DNA from: Vitis vinifera
Lineage: Eukaryota; Streptophyta; Magnoliopsida; Vitales; Vitaceae
DNA: 64,000 nucleotides
NCBI RefSeq assembly: GCF_030704535.1
Contig: NC_081812.1
Location: 18,609,501-18,673,500, forward strand
Direction of reading: 5' to 3'
The notes below the pieces were generated by a model. It made no database searches. It saw only the letters and a program-made list of their open reading frames with translations, and had not been told where the DNA came from. Below, one piece after another: positions 12,577 to 25,700 of this stretch (position 1 is its first letter; each line of letters begins with the position of its first letter). The position numbers were made by a program, and so were the translations under genes.

Positions 12577-12903
12577 TCATACTGCTTTGGCTTTTGAGTT
12601 GTTGGTCTTTAGGATATGAAAGCTGGAACCACTTCTTAGAACACAATCACCACTACCACCCACTTGTCTTCTTGTGATGCCTTCTTCAGTTTGCTTCCTC
12701 ACTAAATCTAGTGTCATATCTACAAGACCGTTTCTATCATTCACATTTCCTTTATAGCCTTGGTACATGACATGCCTTAAGTGATCTTTATTTTCATACT
12801 TTTTTTTCTTTTTTTTTCCAAAAATTTTGAAAACATTTAAAATTTTATCATTTCCAAACTCAAATTTTTGGATAATCAGAACAGTTTTGAGGTACATAAA
12901 CAT
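12577..12903 (-). pseudogene. Possible orphan coding fragment, unrecognised
   Basis: A 108-codon minus-strand frame starts at an ATG. Its first half is low-complexity (a run of lysines) and looks non-coding. The second half (from about NVNDRNGLVDMTLDLV through VRKQTEEGITRRQV and GGSGDCVLRSGSS to the end) has balanced composition and reads like a protein C-terminus. I cannot assign it to a family. No pyrimidine-rich 3' splice site precedes it. It could be the last exon of an unseen gene, a degraded retrocopy, or chance. Confidence 0.2.
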
Positions 12904-13787
12904 GTTTTAAAATTGGTTTCTATTTTCTTTGAAATAAAATAGAAAATGATTTAAACAAACAAGAGGCCATGTTTCCTGTCAATTGAAATTTGATCTGATG
13001 ACCTATCAATCAAAATATAACGCAGAACAAGTGTATAAAGCTTCCCAAATGTTTTGATGCACATCCATTTTGTTCGACAATAAAATGAACTACATCTGTT
13101 AGATTTTGAAGATTTTGAACCATCTGCCTACCATCCAATACTGCCCACATTTTATTAAGAGTTCTTAAGTTTTGAGGAAACTTTTCATATCCAACAAGAC
13201 ACCATGATCTGCTCTACAAAGCTTTTTAAAGACATCTCCCCAAACAAATCACCAAATAAGCACTTAGAGCTTCCAAAGCCTTGTGTCACTCAGTATTGCT
13301 AGCTTTGTAGGTTGCTTAGGAAACACCTAAGCCGAAAACACAAAGCTATAGACTTCAGAGGGGCTCTCATATCCTCATATTTTGCATGGAGATAGTATTA
13401 AGAATAATAATAAATAAAATTCTAAAAAAAAAAAAAAAAAATCATTCGCCTTTTCAAAAGCCAAAAATTACCAAAAGTACATCCATGGTCCACCATTCTT
13501 CTTGTTGCTTCATTATCCACCCCTTTGGTAAGGACCACAATTTATTAACTCATTGGGGAAATTTTCCAAGTTCACATCAAAGAAGTAAGAAAATAACCAT
13601 ATTTGACTTTCACAAACATCGTCATGAGATCCAAAGGACGGTGCTCGAATTTTGGGAGACATAAAAATGTGGCAAAGGTGTCTTAAAATGCCCACAAGAA
13701 AATTATTACAAACTATTGATGAACATGACAGGCATTAAAACATAACAATATTGAAAATAAGACTTCACCTGCAAACATTTCCAATTC
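12904..13787. other. Intergenic DNA downstream of the acyl carrier protein gene
   Basis: No gene seen. A poly(A) tract lies near 13424-13441. The last few hundred bases may be the 3' UTR of the acyl carrier protein gene. Confidence 0.4.
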
Positions 13788-16700
13788 TCATTTGGCTTGT
13801 GGATGGGTTGAGATATAGTCTATGAGATGAGCTGCGGTTGAAATTTTGTTTGCTTCAGTGTCAGGGATGTCGACCGCAAATTCTTCTTCCACAGCCATCA
13901 TTACTTCCACGTTGTCTAACATATCTAGTTGTAAGTCATTCTTGAAACTAGCTGTTGGACTAACCTGTAAAATAATGTTAATTTTCATGTTTACCTCTCA
14001 CACATTTTTATACAAGGAAAATAATCAAATATATTAAGGATCCACAAAGTCAGGAATTGTGAATTTGGAGGTGTTGATATCATGCAGCTGTCACCAACAA
14101 CAGTGTACAAAAATGCCAAACATACATTTCACTCCTTGTCTTGGTTTTTAATATTTCAGTCTTATCAACAGGAAAAGATCCATAATCGGTAGTTTTCTTT
14201 TCTTTCTTTTTTTTTTTCTATATTTTATATATGATCTTGTATTGAAATTCCAATTAAATTTAAGGTCGTTCTAATTGCCAGAATGACCGAGCAATGTGTT
14301 TCATCATGAACTCCACAAAAGAAGGAAAGGAAAAGAAGAAAAAAAAAACATTTGCAAGAACATAAGATTTGGCAATTTCCAAATCCTATATTCTTGCAAA
14401 TATTTTTCTTTGATGTTCTTTTTGATATATTCTCTCATTTTGCCTGTCAAAAAGAACATAAGATTTGGTAGAACCAAAAGCAATCATCCAAAAAGTTGAG
14501 GAAGAAGAGAGAGGTGGTTGGTGTGTGCATGCATGCATGGGTGTGTGTTTGAGAGTGCAAGAGCAGGCGCGTGTTGGGGAAGGGAAGGGGGTGGGAATAA
14601 AAATTTCTAGTCTTATATATTCTCCCAGCAAGCAAGCAGACTGGAAGGTTTCATGGATAAAGTGGCTTTTGTTGTATACTGTTTGATTCTTATTTAATTG
14701 CAGCGGATTGAATAGCCAGCAGAAACGGAACCAGGTCTCAGGTCAGAGAATAGAACCATTCACAGTAGAAAGTAGAAAAAAACGTCATCCTCTCCTATCT
14801 GCCAAATGCCACCCCATCAGTGGTCACATTCAGCAACCCCAAAAATAACATTCTCAGAGTCCATTGAGAGTTTTAAGTCCTTAAAAAGGTCTTTTTTAAG
14901 GACAACTCTCTGTCGCTTCTTTTCTTATTTTTCCTTACCATGCATGCTATGCAGGTTCGTGGGTTGCACCCCCTTTAGTGTCCGTTGTATGCCTTTTTAT
15001 ATATATATATATATATAGATAAAGAATCAACTTGTGTTAAAAAGAACTGCTAAAAGAGGGACTCAAGGGATACAAGAAACAAACCTCCCTTCGCCTCCAA
15101 GGCTCAAACAGGAGAAAAATTTACAATTTAGTGTCCTTCATATGTGATCTCTACTTATTACATACCAAAGAAAACTCTGGAAAAGGTGGCTTTGAGCTAG
15201 GTGAAAGGATTAGCGCTCCAGAATTCTCACCTATGCAAGCAGAAAACACCTACTTCTAGAACCCTATCCATAAACTTACACATGCTAATGAGTTTGATAA
15301 ATAATTTGTCCAATGGATGATTTTTCCTGTCAGAGGCTATGCTCACCAGAGATTCCTCCTGAAAGGATGGAATCTGAACTCCTCCAACATGTCCCAAGGG
15401 GGCTACCTGAGGTCTCAAGTGAACCCCCAGGGAATCTGCCTAATAAGGGCCAGCCGGTATTCGCAAAGGCCATATGGATTTCCCCCAATACCCAATAAAC
15501 TCAAATATCATACAGAAGGAGCAAGTCTCACAGCATTAGCACAAAAGCAGTAAGCCTTTCCTGCTTTTATTTTTATATTTGAAAATAATAAAAATGATAA
15601 GGGAAAAAAAGAAAGAAACAAAAAATTGAATATCTTACCATTATCTTGCAATTCTATGGATGAACTAGCATAACCAAATAAATTAGCGGCCAGTATTGGA
15701 TAGCTTTGAACTTCTACTTTTAACAATAGAAATACAAATAAAAGTAGTTACTATTATTGTGTGATTGAATTTATGCTAAGGAACTATATTTTAAAATAAC
15801 TTTTACTAAAAAACAAGGATAATGACACCTATCAAAAAAAAGAAAAAAGGATAATGCCATTTTTAAAATTTTTAATTGAATAAAAAACTACTTCCCGAAT
15901 CATGTTTGAAGAAAAACAAGAGTCTCCGCAGCTTTCCCAAACGTAGATAAATCACGTTTAAAAGTGTGCCACCCACATCTAAGAGTTCTATCCAAGCACC
16001 TTAAAAAATTCATGTGACCTTCAAACGTTGCTTTAAACATTTAGGCTATGTTTGATTCCTATAAAATATGAGGGATAGAAAATGGAGAGGAAAAATGCAA
16101 GGAAAGAAAGAGTGAAAGAAATTAAAAAATAGATTTAAAGTCAATAAAGTAATTTTATAAGCTACTTCAAACTCATTGTACTTATTTTAACTATTTGATA
16201 TAAAGATTAAAAAAAATTGAAAAAGTCTAAATTTTTAATTAATTTTAATTATATTTCATTTTCTTAGATATTCTCTATAGGACAACCAAACATAAAAAAA
16301 TAATTTTCCTTAACATTTTTTTCTTTTCTTAGTAACCAAACATAATCTTCAAAAGCTATCCCACATAGGGCATAGTTAACATAGTGTCTAGTGTCTCAAA
16401 TTAAATTAAAAATAGCCACCATAACAGAGATAACATGGTCCAATCAAGAAACATGTCAGAGAAGTACAGAACAAAAAATAGGTTCCATGAGGTACGCAGC
16501 TCTCAAGTTGAGGCCTCAAAAGATGACCATTATCTAAACCTCATCCCGGGAATCATTCACTTATGAGTTTAATACAAAATTCTTTAAAGATTCTGGTTTT
16601 TTCTCTTTGTGACAGCCTCCATCACTCCACCTAAGGCAAGCCTCGCAAACAACTACAAAACTTACCATATGAACCCATCCTAGGGCTTAAAGGCCTCCAA

Positions 16701-18135
16701 GTGAACTAGATTCTCAATGAAGTTTAAGGTGTTCGCCACTTACCCTTCTCAAGGCACATGAACCTCTAAATAGGATTTCATGTAGGCTCAATTATGTTGA
16801 GCTGACAGCCTCGGCATTACACAAGGATATTAACTACATGTGGAAGGCCTAGAAGACTCCTGCCTGAAACCCATACGTCTCCCCAAGAGACCAAATAGAA
16901 CCAAACTGACACCATAGGCCACCTTGAGGGTCAAACAGCCCTATATAGGTCAGTAAGGCCCAGGCAATTGATGGAACTAGACATCCCTTCCCAGGCTCCC
17001 TTGTTAACATTCCTAAGTATAAGACCTTGGTCCACAGGCCTTTGCCCTAAATCTTTCATAGACACTACATGGTTTGAAATGATCCCTTGTCCCCACTATA
17101 CAAAATTGTATTGGATCTAAATACACTTGCTCAAAGTCTGTGGATAGTATCAATGACATTCTACGTCAGTTCATTTGCTTGCCTTGAAGTATCCTCCTTA
17201 ACTGCATTAATGTTTAAAGAGTGATACCTAATCTAAAATGACAACCAAGGGCATGCTGATTGCATCCAGTTCGATTTCGATAATGAAAAACCCTTCAAAC
17301 TGGAAGTTTGTAGAAGCTCAAGTTTACACGTAAAAACAATGCAAGGTCAAAGATAAAGGAAACAAGGATGCCTGAAAGCCCTAGCTCAGTACTATTCTAG
17401 TTTTTTAAGGAAGCTAAATGGGATTGATCAGTTTTCTATTTTTACATTTAGAGCTGTAATTGATTGATATGCCCACATAATTATGTGATATGAATGAATC
17501 CCTACAGAAGAAAAAAAATCAAAGATCGAAGCAAGTAAATAGAGGTATAGCCATATAGGTAAAATAAGATGTCATTCAATCAAATATCATAATGAAATGA
17601 GGCATAATTCTCCTTGAGAATCCACACTGGAAATCACGGACACCTAAAAGATGTGGTCCATATTCAAATCCCAACAATTTTCAGAATCCCAAATTAAGAC
17701 TCTCATTGGTGGCTGACAGGGAGTAAAAAAAAGAAAAAAAACGAAAAAGGAGAATGAAACTTGGAGCCCTACACCATGAGTTGTTAAGGCTAGGCGAAAA
17801 CGAAAAAACTGAACTCTTAATAAAGTAATTTTAATTACCTGCATTTTCTCGGGAAACAAACGGAAACGATAGAAGGGAAAGAGAGAAAATACCTTGGAGG
17901 GATCAATAAAAGGGGTGGATTTGAGGAGATGGATAATGCGAGAAGTGACCTCCTCCTTTTCCAATAAAGAGGAGGGCGAGGAAGCTGCAGCTGCTGATTG
18001 CGAGAAAACCCTAGCTCCTCCCATAAACCCTAGCACAGTTGCCCCTCTTTTGCTGCTGCTGTTTAAGCAACCTGCTCGACTCCATTGAGCCCAACAACGT
18101 CTCAGCCCTCCAATTCCACCTCCAACACCTTGCAT
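13788..18135 (-). CDS. Mitochondrial acyl carrier protein-like protein lacking the phosphopantetheine serine
   Basis: Two exons: 18135-17893 (81 codons) and 13964-13788 (58 codons plus TGA), joined in phase 0 across a 3.9-kb intron (donor TCCAAG|GTATTT, acceptor TTTTACAG). Product: 139 residues. Residues 1-55 are Arg/Ser/Ala/Gly-rich with few acids, like a mitochondrial presequence. From LLEKEEVTSRIIHLLKSTPF onward it is an acyl carrier protein: DPSKVSPTASFKNDLQLD, then NVEVMMAVEEEFAVDIPDTE, ending ISTHPQAK, much like plant mtACP2. Mitochondrial ACPs carry acyl chains for octanoate/lipoate synthesis and act as complex I subunits and partners of LYR proteins. The carrier motif DSL reads DML here (Met 96, codon ATG), so no phosphopantetheine can attach. 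The start is the ATG at 18135; upstream in-frame codons have only GTG. Confidence 0.85.
14999..15017. repeat. TA dinucleotide microsatellite
   Basis: About nine TA units inside the long intron of the acyl carrier protein gene. Confidence 0.85.
16041..16347. mobile_element. MITE-like non-autonomous DNA transposon, copy 1
   Basis: A ~307-bp AT-rich segment opens TTAGGCTATGTTTGATTCC and closes with GTAACCAAACATAATCTT, an imperfect terminal inverted repeat. The interior aligns by eye along its length with 50675-50990 (shared tracts include CTACTTCAAACTCATT versus ATACTTCAAACTCATT, TTAATTAATTTTAATTATA, and CATTTTCCTTAACATTTTTT at the second copy). It has no coding capacity. It lies in the acyl carrier protein intron. 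I could not fix a target-site duplication, so the superfamily (hAT- or Harbinger-like) is open. Confidence 0.6.
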
Positions 18136-20036
18136 CTCTCTTCCTCTCCCTCTGGATTCGCTCACAACTCACAGACAAGCCCGGATATATACGAATACCA
18201 GTTCACCCCACTTCTATGGAATTCGACCCGATCCGACTGGATCTCAGCTTAGACCAAGTCTCACCTATTCTATATATGTTCTAATTCCAAGTAAATGGTA
18301 AGCGGAAATGGGAACGATAATTTGTTTCTATTTAAATATTAAGTAAAAATAGAAATGAAAATATAAATAAATAAATAAATAATATTGATGCATGTAGTTT
18401 AAAATATTTTTTTATTTTCATAAATCAAATAAAATAATTCAAAATATCATCTTTGAGTAATAAATGTATATATATAATGAAAAATTTAGCTCATTTATAT
18501 CTTAAAAAATTAAATTAAATTTTATTTATTTTTAAATTCATTTAAAATAGAATAATATTAACAATTTTTAATTATAAATAATTATTTTTATTTTTAAAAA
18601 AATTAATTAATTATGATTTCATAATATATATAAAATCATATAAAATAAAATTAGAAATTATTCATTTTGAATTATTATTATTTATTTTTAACAAAATAAA
18701 CCAATTAATGTTAACATCCATATTTTTATAATGTTTATAAAAAATATAACTTACGATTTTATTATATTATTAATATTCATATTTTATTAAATCTATTTAT
18801 CTTTTAAAATTATTTTTAATTATAAAATTATTTTTATTTTTAATAAAACGTGAATTAAATTTAGTATATACTATATAAATTGAATTTATAATTTTTGTTT
18901 TTTACAAAATTAAAAACAACTTATCTATTTTCAACTTTTAAAAATTTTAAAAATAACTTATATTAAAAAATCAAAATACCTCTTAATGGGGTTTAATTAA
19001 AATCTCAAATATAAGTAAAATTTCATTTTCATTAGAATTATTTTCTATTTCATTCTCATATTCCTTTAACTTATCTAAACACAAGAATGAACAAGAAAAT
19101 GAATAAGATATCCATTCTCATTCTTCATTTCTGCATACCAAACATGTCTTAAATGTCTCAAATTTTATGTACTAATTCTAACTAAATCAATACTTATATG
19201 AATAGTAAAGTGATAAGGTGTTTGTTAAATATGTGCTATAATCTATTTTTTAAAATAATAAAGTTAACTAAATCAAATTAAACTGAACTTTTAGTCGACT
19301 TTATAGTTAAATTAAAATCAAACTGATCTTTTTAATAATACAAAATATGAACCAAACTAAAGTTTATTTAGAAGTAATTTGGTTTGATTCACATGATTAA
19401 TTAGATGCACAATTTATGTCTAATTTAATTTCAAAATTAATTAAAAATAACTTGGATTTAAAGTTAAAAATACATTTAAAATTTATAGCAAAAAATATAA
19501 ATGAATATATTTGAAGATTAATTTGATCATAATTTAATAATAATGAATTACTTTAATATACTTTGTAAAATATATATGTAAGAATAAATTACAAATAAAT
19601 TCATCCTATAAATTATAAGATATGGAAGTCTTAGAATATTGGTTTAGTTTTGTTTTTATCTATTAAAAGATAAAGTAACTAAGAGTGTATTTGGTATCAA
19701 TTTTTAAAAATATTTTTGGTATTTCTAATATTTGAATTTTTTTTTTATTTTTCAAGAATTAAAAATATTTAAAACAATTTTTAAAATATCTGTCAACTTA
19801 CTTTAAAAACATGTTTGATAGTATTTTTATTTGAAATTTTTTAATAAAAATATTTTTTCTAAAATTTTTTTAAGATAATCATCTATCAAGTGTTTTTCCA
19901 AACACTAATGATTTTTTATCACTAAATTTTTTCAAAATGTTTCATAAATTTTGTCAAATATCCTATTTTTCTTAAAAACGTTTTTAAGGTTAAAGGGTGT
20001 TTTTTTAAAAAAATTGTCAAACATGTTACAAACCAA
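18136..20036. other. Acyl carrier protein promoter, then AT-rich intergenic DNA
   Basis: The first ~150 bases are the leader and promoter of the minus-strand acyl carrier protein gene (TATA-like tract near 18270-18280). From 18.3 to 20.0 kb the DNA is extremely AT-rich with no gene. The stretch 19681-20030 begins and ends with sequence resembling MITE termini but has no clear pairing. Confidence 0.5.
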
Positions 20037-20168
20037 ACCAATAACCATCATTTTTCAAAATTTTTAAATTTAATTGACTTTTATAATTATTATTGATCAA
20101 ATTCGATTAGATTTGATGGATTTGATCAGTTTTTCAATTTCATTTATGTTACTGAGAGTCATATATTG

Positions 20169-20300
20169 AAATATTTTTGAACTTATACAAGGAAGAATCA
20201 CTTTAAATGGTGAGAAAAGGAGAGGACATTGTATAAATATTTTTGAACTCATATAAAGAAGAATCATTTAAAATGGTGAGAAAAGGAGATGATATTGTAT
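20169..20300. repeat. Two 66-bp tandem units
   Basis: Units 20169-20234 and 20235-20300 each run from AAATATTTTTGAAC to ATATTGTAT or ACATTGTAT. The corresponding place in the right segmental copy (about 26305-26375) holds a single unit. Confidence 0.8.
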
Positions 20301-20783
20301 TAAAGTACATTTTTTAGTAATTATAAGAAATGTTTCTAATATTTTTAATTTGAATGATGAAAATTTTCAAGTATTATAAAGCTTAGAAACATTTCTTAAA
20401 ATCATTATAAAACATAGTCACGAATCCAACAATAGATTACTAAAATTTTATTTACCCAAATGTTGTGGCACAATGAGGGGGGGCCAAGAATTTTGTATAC
20501 TAGCCCAAATAATAATAAACTTAGTTCAAATATATAAATTAACTTATGTTTATTTGATATAAATTATAATTGGCAGAATGAATAGGCCTTTTTTTATTTT
20601 ATTCCAAGCATATACAATTGTACGGAATGAAAGCACCTGGATCCAAGGGAAAAGGGAACTAAGAAAGGAGGAACATTTGAATCCGACGATTTATTTTTCC
20701 ACTAGTCAACGACCACTAAAATGGAGGCCTTCCTGAACAGAGCTCCCAATTCCATCCCTAGCTCACATCCTTTTACAGCTTAA

Positions 20784-22723
20784 TTAGTTGCAGCCTGGTT
20801 CAGTTGCGAGGCTTTTCAACGTGACGGAGTCCGAAGCAACAGATTGGTCATCATCATTCCTATGCCACGTCCACTCCATCGTGTTCCCGTCCACCACATT
20901 CAACTGCCCATGTCCAAAGCTCGCCTCTCTGAAGAGTGAAATATCGGGTTTTGGGTCAATGTACCTGCAAAATTGGTAGAAATTAAAATCAATACAATGG
21001 ATTAATCCAAGTGGGTGGTAGGGATGATAGAAGTTTAAGCAGCTTAATCACTTGGTCGCAAGGCCTTCTCTGTTGCCGCCGTCCCCAATGGTTATATAGA
21101 CGGGACCACACTTGTCAGTTTTGCCTTGATAAACTCGGTCCTGCAGTAAATGAGAAGCAGAGACAATGGAATTAGTGTGATTTGATTGAGATATGGGTGT
21201 GATTCGTGAAGATGGGGGAAGGGAACTTACAAAGCGCTCATAAGCATGGACGTGGCCAGCAAAGACGACATCCACTCGAGCTTTATAAAGTATTTCTTCC
21301 ATGGAGTCTCTCATTCCATCTGATTCTTCCTCACCCTGATGAGCGGAATTAGAGTTGTACCATGGGGCATGGAGCATCACCACCAGCCAGGGGGTTCTCT
21401 TCCGATCAACTTTCCCCAAATCCGCTTGAAGCCACTTGTACTGGTCGGAGTCTGAGCCAAAGTCACTGTATGATCCCAACACCACCACATGAACTCCGGC
21501 AACTTCAAAGGAATAATAGAGGTTCGAAGTAGAGCCACTCTCCTCAAAGGGCATGTGCCATCTTGCATTGTAGGATGTGCACTTCTCCGGGTGGACAACG
21601 ATGATTTTCTCAACGTCGTGGTTGCCTGTCGCGGTCATCCAAGGCCTCTGGCTAGCCAGGGGCTCAACCAGCCGCCCAAAAGAGTCCCACAATGGCTGAT
21701 AAAAATCTGCGTATGACAAGTCTCCGGCCAGAAGAAGCAAGTCGTAGTTGGATTTGGATATGTGGTCCAGGGTGGACTTCGTCCATTCCGTCTGTCCAAA
21801 ATCACCTGTACATGCATGAAATGAAATCCAACCTGGTATCATCCATCCACAATATGAACTGAAATTAAGAAGTGGTGGCATATACGGACCTGCAACTGCA
21901 ATTCTGATGGGGAACTGAGAAGGTGGGGTTTTGAAGCTGAATTCGGGACCGGAGGAGCCACAGCGGTAATAATATACAGTATTTGCGTTCAATGGTCCAA
22001 TGACCACATCGTGAATTGTGCCCGATGTGTACACGACATACTTGTATGAACGGGTACTCCCGGTGGCAGAGCTGCCAAGTTGGCCTTGAGCTGTCCCATA
22101 ATGTACTTCTGCAGGAGTTTCATCCTTGGTCACCCATGTTATTCTCATCTTGTCTGCTCCAACCATGGATATATGCACCTGCATCGTATGCGCAACAGAA
22201 AAATTCAAAGCTTTCATTTATTTATTTATATTGTCCCTCCCTTAAATTTAGACACATCATCCATGCATACTCATCAGTTGGCTATTCTAAACTTGTAACA
22301 ACATTTTTGAGAATTTTCACGCCAGTAGAAATTAGAATTCCCACCCCAAATTTCAAAACCAAACAAAAGACTAGTTCACGAGAAAATGAATTTGATCCAC
22401 CCCAACACTCAACTTGCAGCCAACCTCAAAGTCAGCCCATCCAATCCCAACCCCCCTAATCCTCTTTTCCTAACCGCCAAACACTCTCCCTCACAACCCA
22501 GAACTCCCCCGCTTCTCAGTGAATCAGAAAGTAAAACGAAGAAAAATTCAGGCAGAAACAACAAGATTGAAACCTGTTCCGGATGAGTGGGATCCTGATC
22601 GTCGTCGTCAAGGACGATATACATTTTCCGGGCCGGTGGGCGTTCATACGCCATACCAGTCCCAATTAGTTGTGCAACTACCATGGCCAATGCCAGTAAA
22701 CTAAACCAGGTCTTAACCGCCAT
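20784..22723 (-). CDS. Purple acid phosphatase A (PAP18/PAP22-like)
   Basis: Secreted or vacuolar binuclear metallophosphatase that releases phosphate from organic esters. Five exons: 22723-22574, 22178-21890, 21805-21231, 21140-21052, 20964-20784; phases agree and give 427 residues. Residues 1-25 form a signal peptide (FSLLALAMVVAQLIGTGMA). A fibronectin-like N-terminal domain (about 50-140) precedes the catalytic domain. All seven metal ligands are present: Asp148 (GDFG), Asp175 and Tyr178 (GDLSY), Asn208 (GNHD), His292 (MLHAPWY), His331 and His333 (GHVHAYERF). The last exon has the FGHGQL motif. Length fits the Arabidopsis PAP18/20/21/22 subgroup. A TATA-like TTATATAT lies 38-45 bases upstream of the ATG. 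It is nearly identical to gene B at 26784-28714 and sits in the left arm of the segmental duplication. Substrate preference cannot be read from sequence. Confidence 0.93.
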
Positions 22724-25700
22724 AGCCACCAACAAGAAGGAAGAGCAGTGGAGGAAGTGTATATATAAGATACGGAGCATTTAACCCGATTCCTTTATGT
22801 TGGCTGAATATAACATCTAAGATATTATATTCTTATCTTTTGGTTATGAAAATATCCAACTAAATATGTGATTACATAAGTTGTGGGATATATTATGGAC
22901 TCTCGTTTTCTATCCAAGATATGTTAATATCTCCTATAGGTATTTTAATTTCGTGTTAAGATATGAGATATATATATTCCATATTCCATATATCATAAAT
23001 TTAATTTTTTTATCAATTTTATTATATATTAAATAATATAATATATAAATTTTTTATTTATAAAATTTAAATATTTTAATCATAAATATGGTTAAATATA
23101 AGAAAATTTTCAATTTTTCAAATAAAAAATATTGTAATATGATATGATTTTTATTTTAAATGTTAAAAATAATATATTTCATATTATTTTTTATTCATTA
23201 AATATATTACCTTAAAATATCATAATATCTTAATATATCATATTTTATTAAAAATTATATATTAGGATATAAGATTTCTATGAAAATGGGGGAAAAGAGA
23301 ATTCAATTTGGAAAGATTTTAATTATTAAAAGTAAATAAAGAAAGCCAGGGAACATCAAAAGTAATTACAAGATATTTATAAATTATAAAGACCTTTTCT
23401 TTTATCACAACAAGTCGTCAAACTTTACTTAATATGGTTTCCAAAGATTAATTGTGATAATATTGTAAATTAAAAATTAGGGAAAACATGGTGTCCATGA
23501 CTATCGAAGCCCGTGTTAGCTAAAGAATATGACATAGAAAACATAATTTAAAAATGAGTTGGATATACAAATAATTACAAATTTGGATATTCCATAAACA
23601 TATGCTTACATCATTTATGTGTTTAAATTATTTGAAGTTAATTATATAATTTTAGAGTAAAAGATAGTATGAATCCACATTCTTCATGTACATCCCCGTT
23701 TCACAACAAGACTTATTTTTATGTGAAAATTTGATGTTTTGAAAAAGTTGGAATTGCTCATTGTTTGTAAAAGAGAAAACAAAATAAGAAATAAAATTCT
23801 AATTTGGTTTTTTTTTTTAAAAAAAAAAAAAAATTTTGTAAACAAAAACCGGATTCAAGGATTAGGTTAGGTTACCTATTAGAAAAATACATAAGCCCTA
23901 ACACTATTCTAAATCTGTATACCTATGATATCTACTAAACAGATAAAGTGAATTATGATAATTAATTAATTATGAATATTAAAAAATAATAATATAATCA
24001 CATGAAATAATGCAAAACAAATTACAAAAATATATAAAAATGATGCATGAGAAATACACAAAATAATTTATTAGAAAGATTTTATTATTTCAAATATCAT
24101 GATACAATTTTCAAAAGTTTTCAAAGAATTATTTAAGTTAACAACAATTTCAAATTAGTGATTTGAATTTATTTATTCATGATGCTTCAATTTGTTTATA
24201 AAATATTTAATTTTATTTACAAGAAATGATTTTTATTTACTAAGAAGTGTGAATTTTACAAATTTATTTTCAAAAATGTTTTGATCCAATTGTTATTTTA
24301 TTTAAATAAAAAAATCTACAAACTTAAATAAAGATATTTACAAATTCGTAAAAAGGAATTTCAACCCAACTTTATTAAAAATATTGTTTTTTGATTTTAT
24401 GTAGAAAAAGATTCTTTATTATCAATTTATTTAGAGAAATAATTTGACAAATTTATTCCCAAAGATTACAATTTTATTAAGAAATATTTTTTGAATTTTA
24501 TTCACAAAGAGATTAGTTTGCCAATTTATTAAAAATAAAATAAAATCTTTCAATTAAATTCTTATTTAAAATTTGATTTCATTTACAAAGGAATCGATTT
24601 TTTTTTTTTTTTTACAAATTTTATTTACAAAAATGTAAAAAATTATTTTTTTGGACGATTTTATTAAAATTAATTTTTTGGATAATTTTATTTATTTCTA
24701 GGTAATTTTAATTAAACAAATAAATTTCCAAATAGTAGTTATTAAAAACATTTTTTTAAACAATTTTATGGATTCCTCTAAAAACATTTTTTCAAATTTT
24801 TATTAAGAAAGCTTTCTTTTATTAAAAATAATATTTTCTTAAACTATTATTTTAAGAAAACATGATTGTTGGACCGTTGATTTTATTAAAACAAAATTTC
24901 TAAACTATTAAATATTTAGGAAAAAGTCAGTTTTGACTCACAAATTTGATAAAATATAACTTTTATAAATAAATTTTATGTTCATTTATTTAAAAATATT
25001 TTAAAATACATGCATTTTTCTATAAGTAAAATATTTATTTCTTGAAATACCCTTTGACTTGATAATATTAAATAAAATTATCAAAAAATTAATTTATCAT
25101 TTTCATTTGATAAAAATATCTTATAAATAAGCATATTATAATTTTTTTTATTATATAATATTAGATACAAATCATTTTGAAAAAATTCTTTGGAATCCTC
25201 AAATAATAAATAAAATATTTTTAATTCCCTAATTAATAATAATTTTAAATACTCATCTTCTCTTTCTTTTTTTCTTTTAATAAATTTGAATAAAAATTTT
25301 ATTAGTTAGCATCAACAATAAAATAAGAAATTTTAAAAATTAAAAATAAATACTTAAAAAATAAATACAATTTAAAAAATTAAAAATTAAATACAATTAA
25401 AACCAAAAAACTTAAAAATGTAAAAATTAAAATATTGATTTTTATTGTATTTCCAACTCTTTCTCGATATCTATATTTTTTATTAGTATTATTTAACAAA
25501 GTGAAAGTTAATATTTTATTTCTATATTTTTAGGTTTAAAGTTTTTAAAAAAATTTTAATTATATTTTTCAATTTCTTATTTTAATAAATTTTAAAAAAT
25601 TTTCAATTGGTATTATTATTCGAACAAGTAAAAAAGTCATTTTATGAAATAAATGTAATTTGTGAAATAGTATATGTATTTTAAAATAATTTTAGATAGA

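Noticed and set aside
18136-18165. Upstream extension of the acyl carrier protein (ten extra residues)
   Set aside because: The extension starts with GTG, not ATG; the first real ATG is at 18135 and follows a normal leader.
21377-21817. Open frames on both strands within the phosphatase exons, repeated at 27399-27839
   Set aside because: They overlap true exons in other frames and are copied with the duplication; they are shadows.
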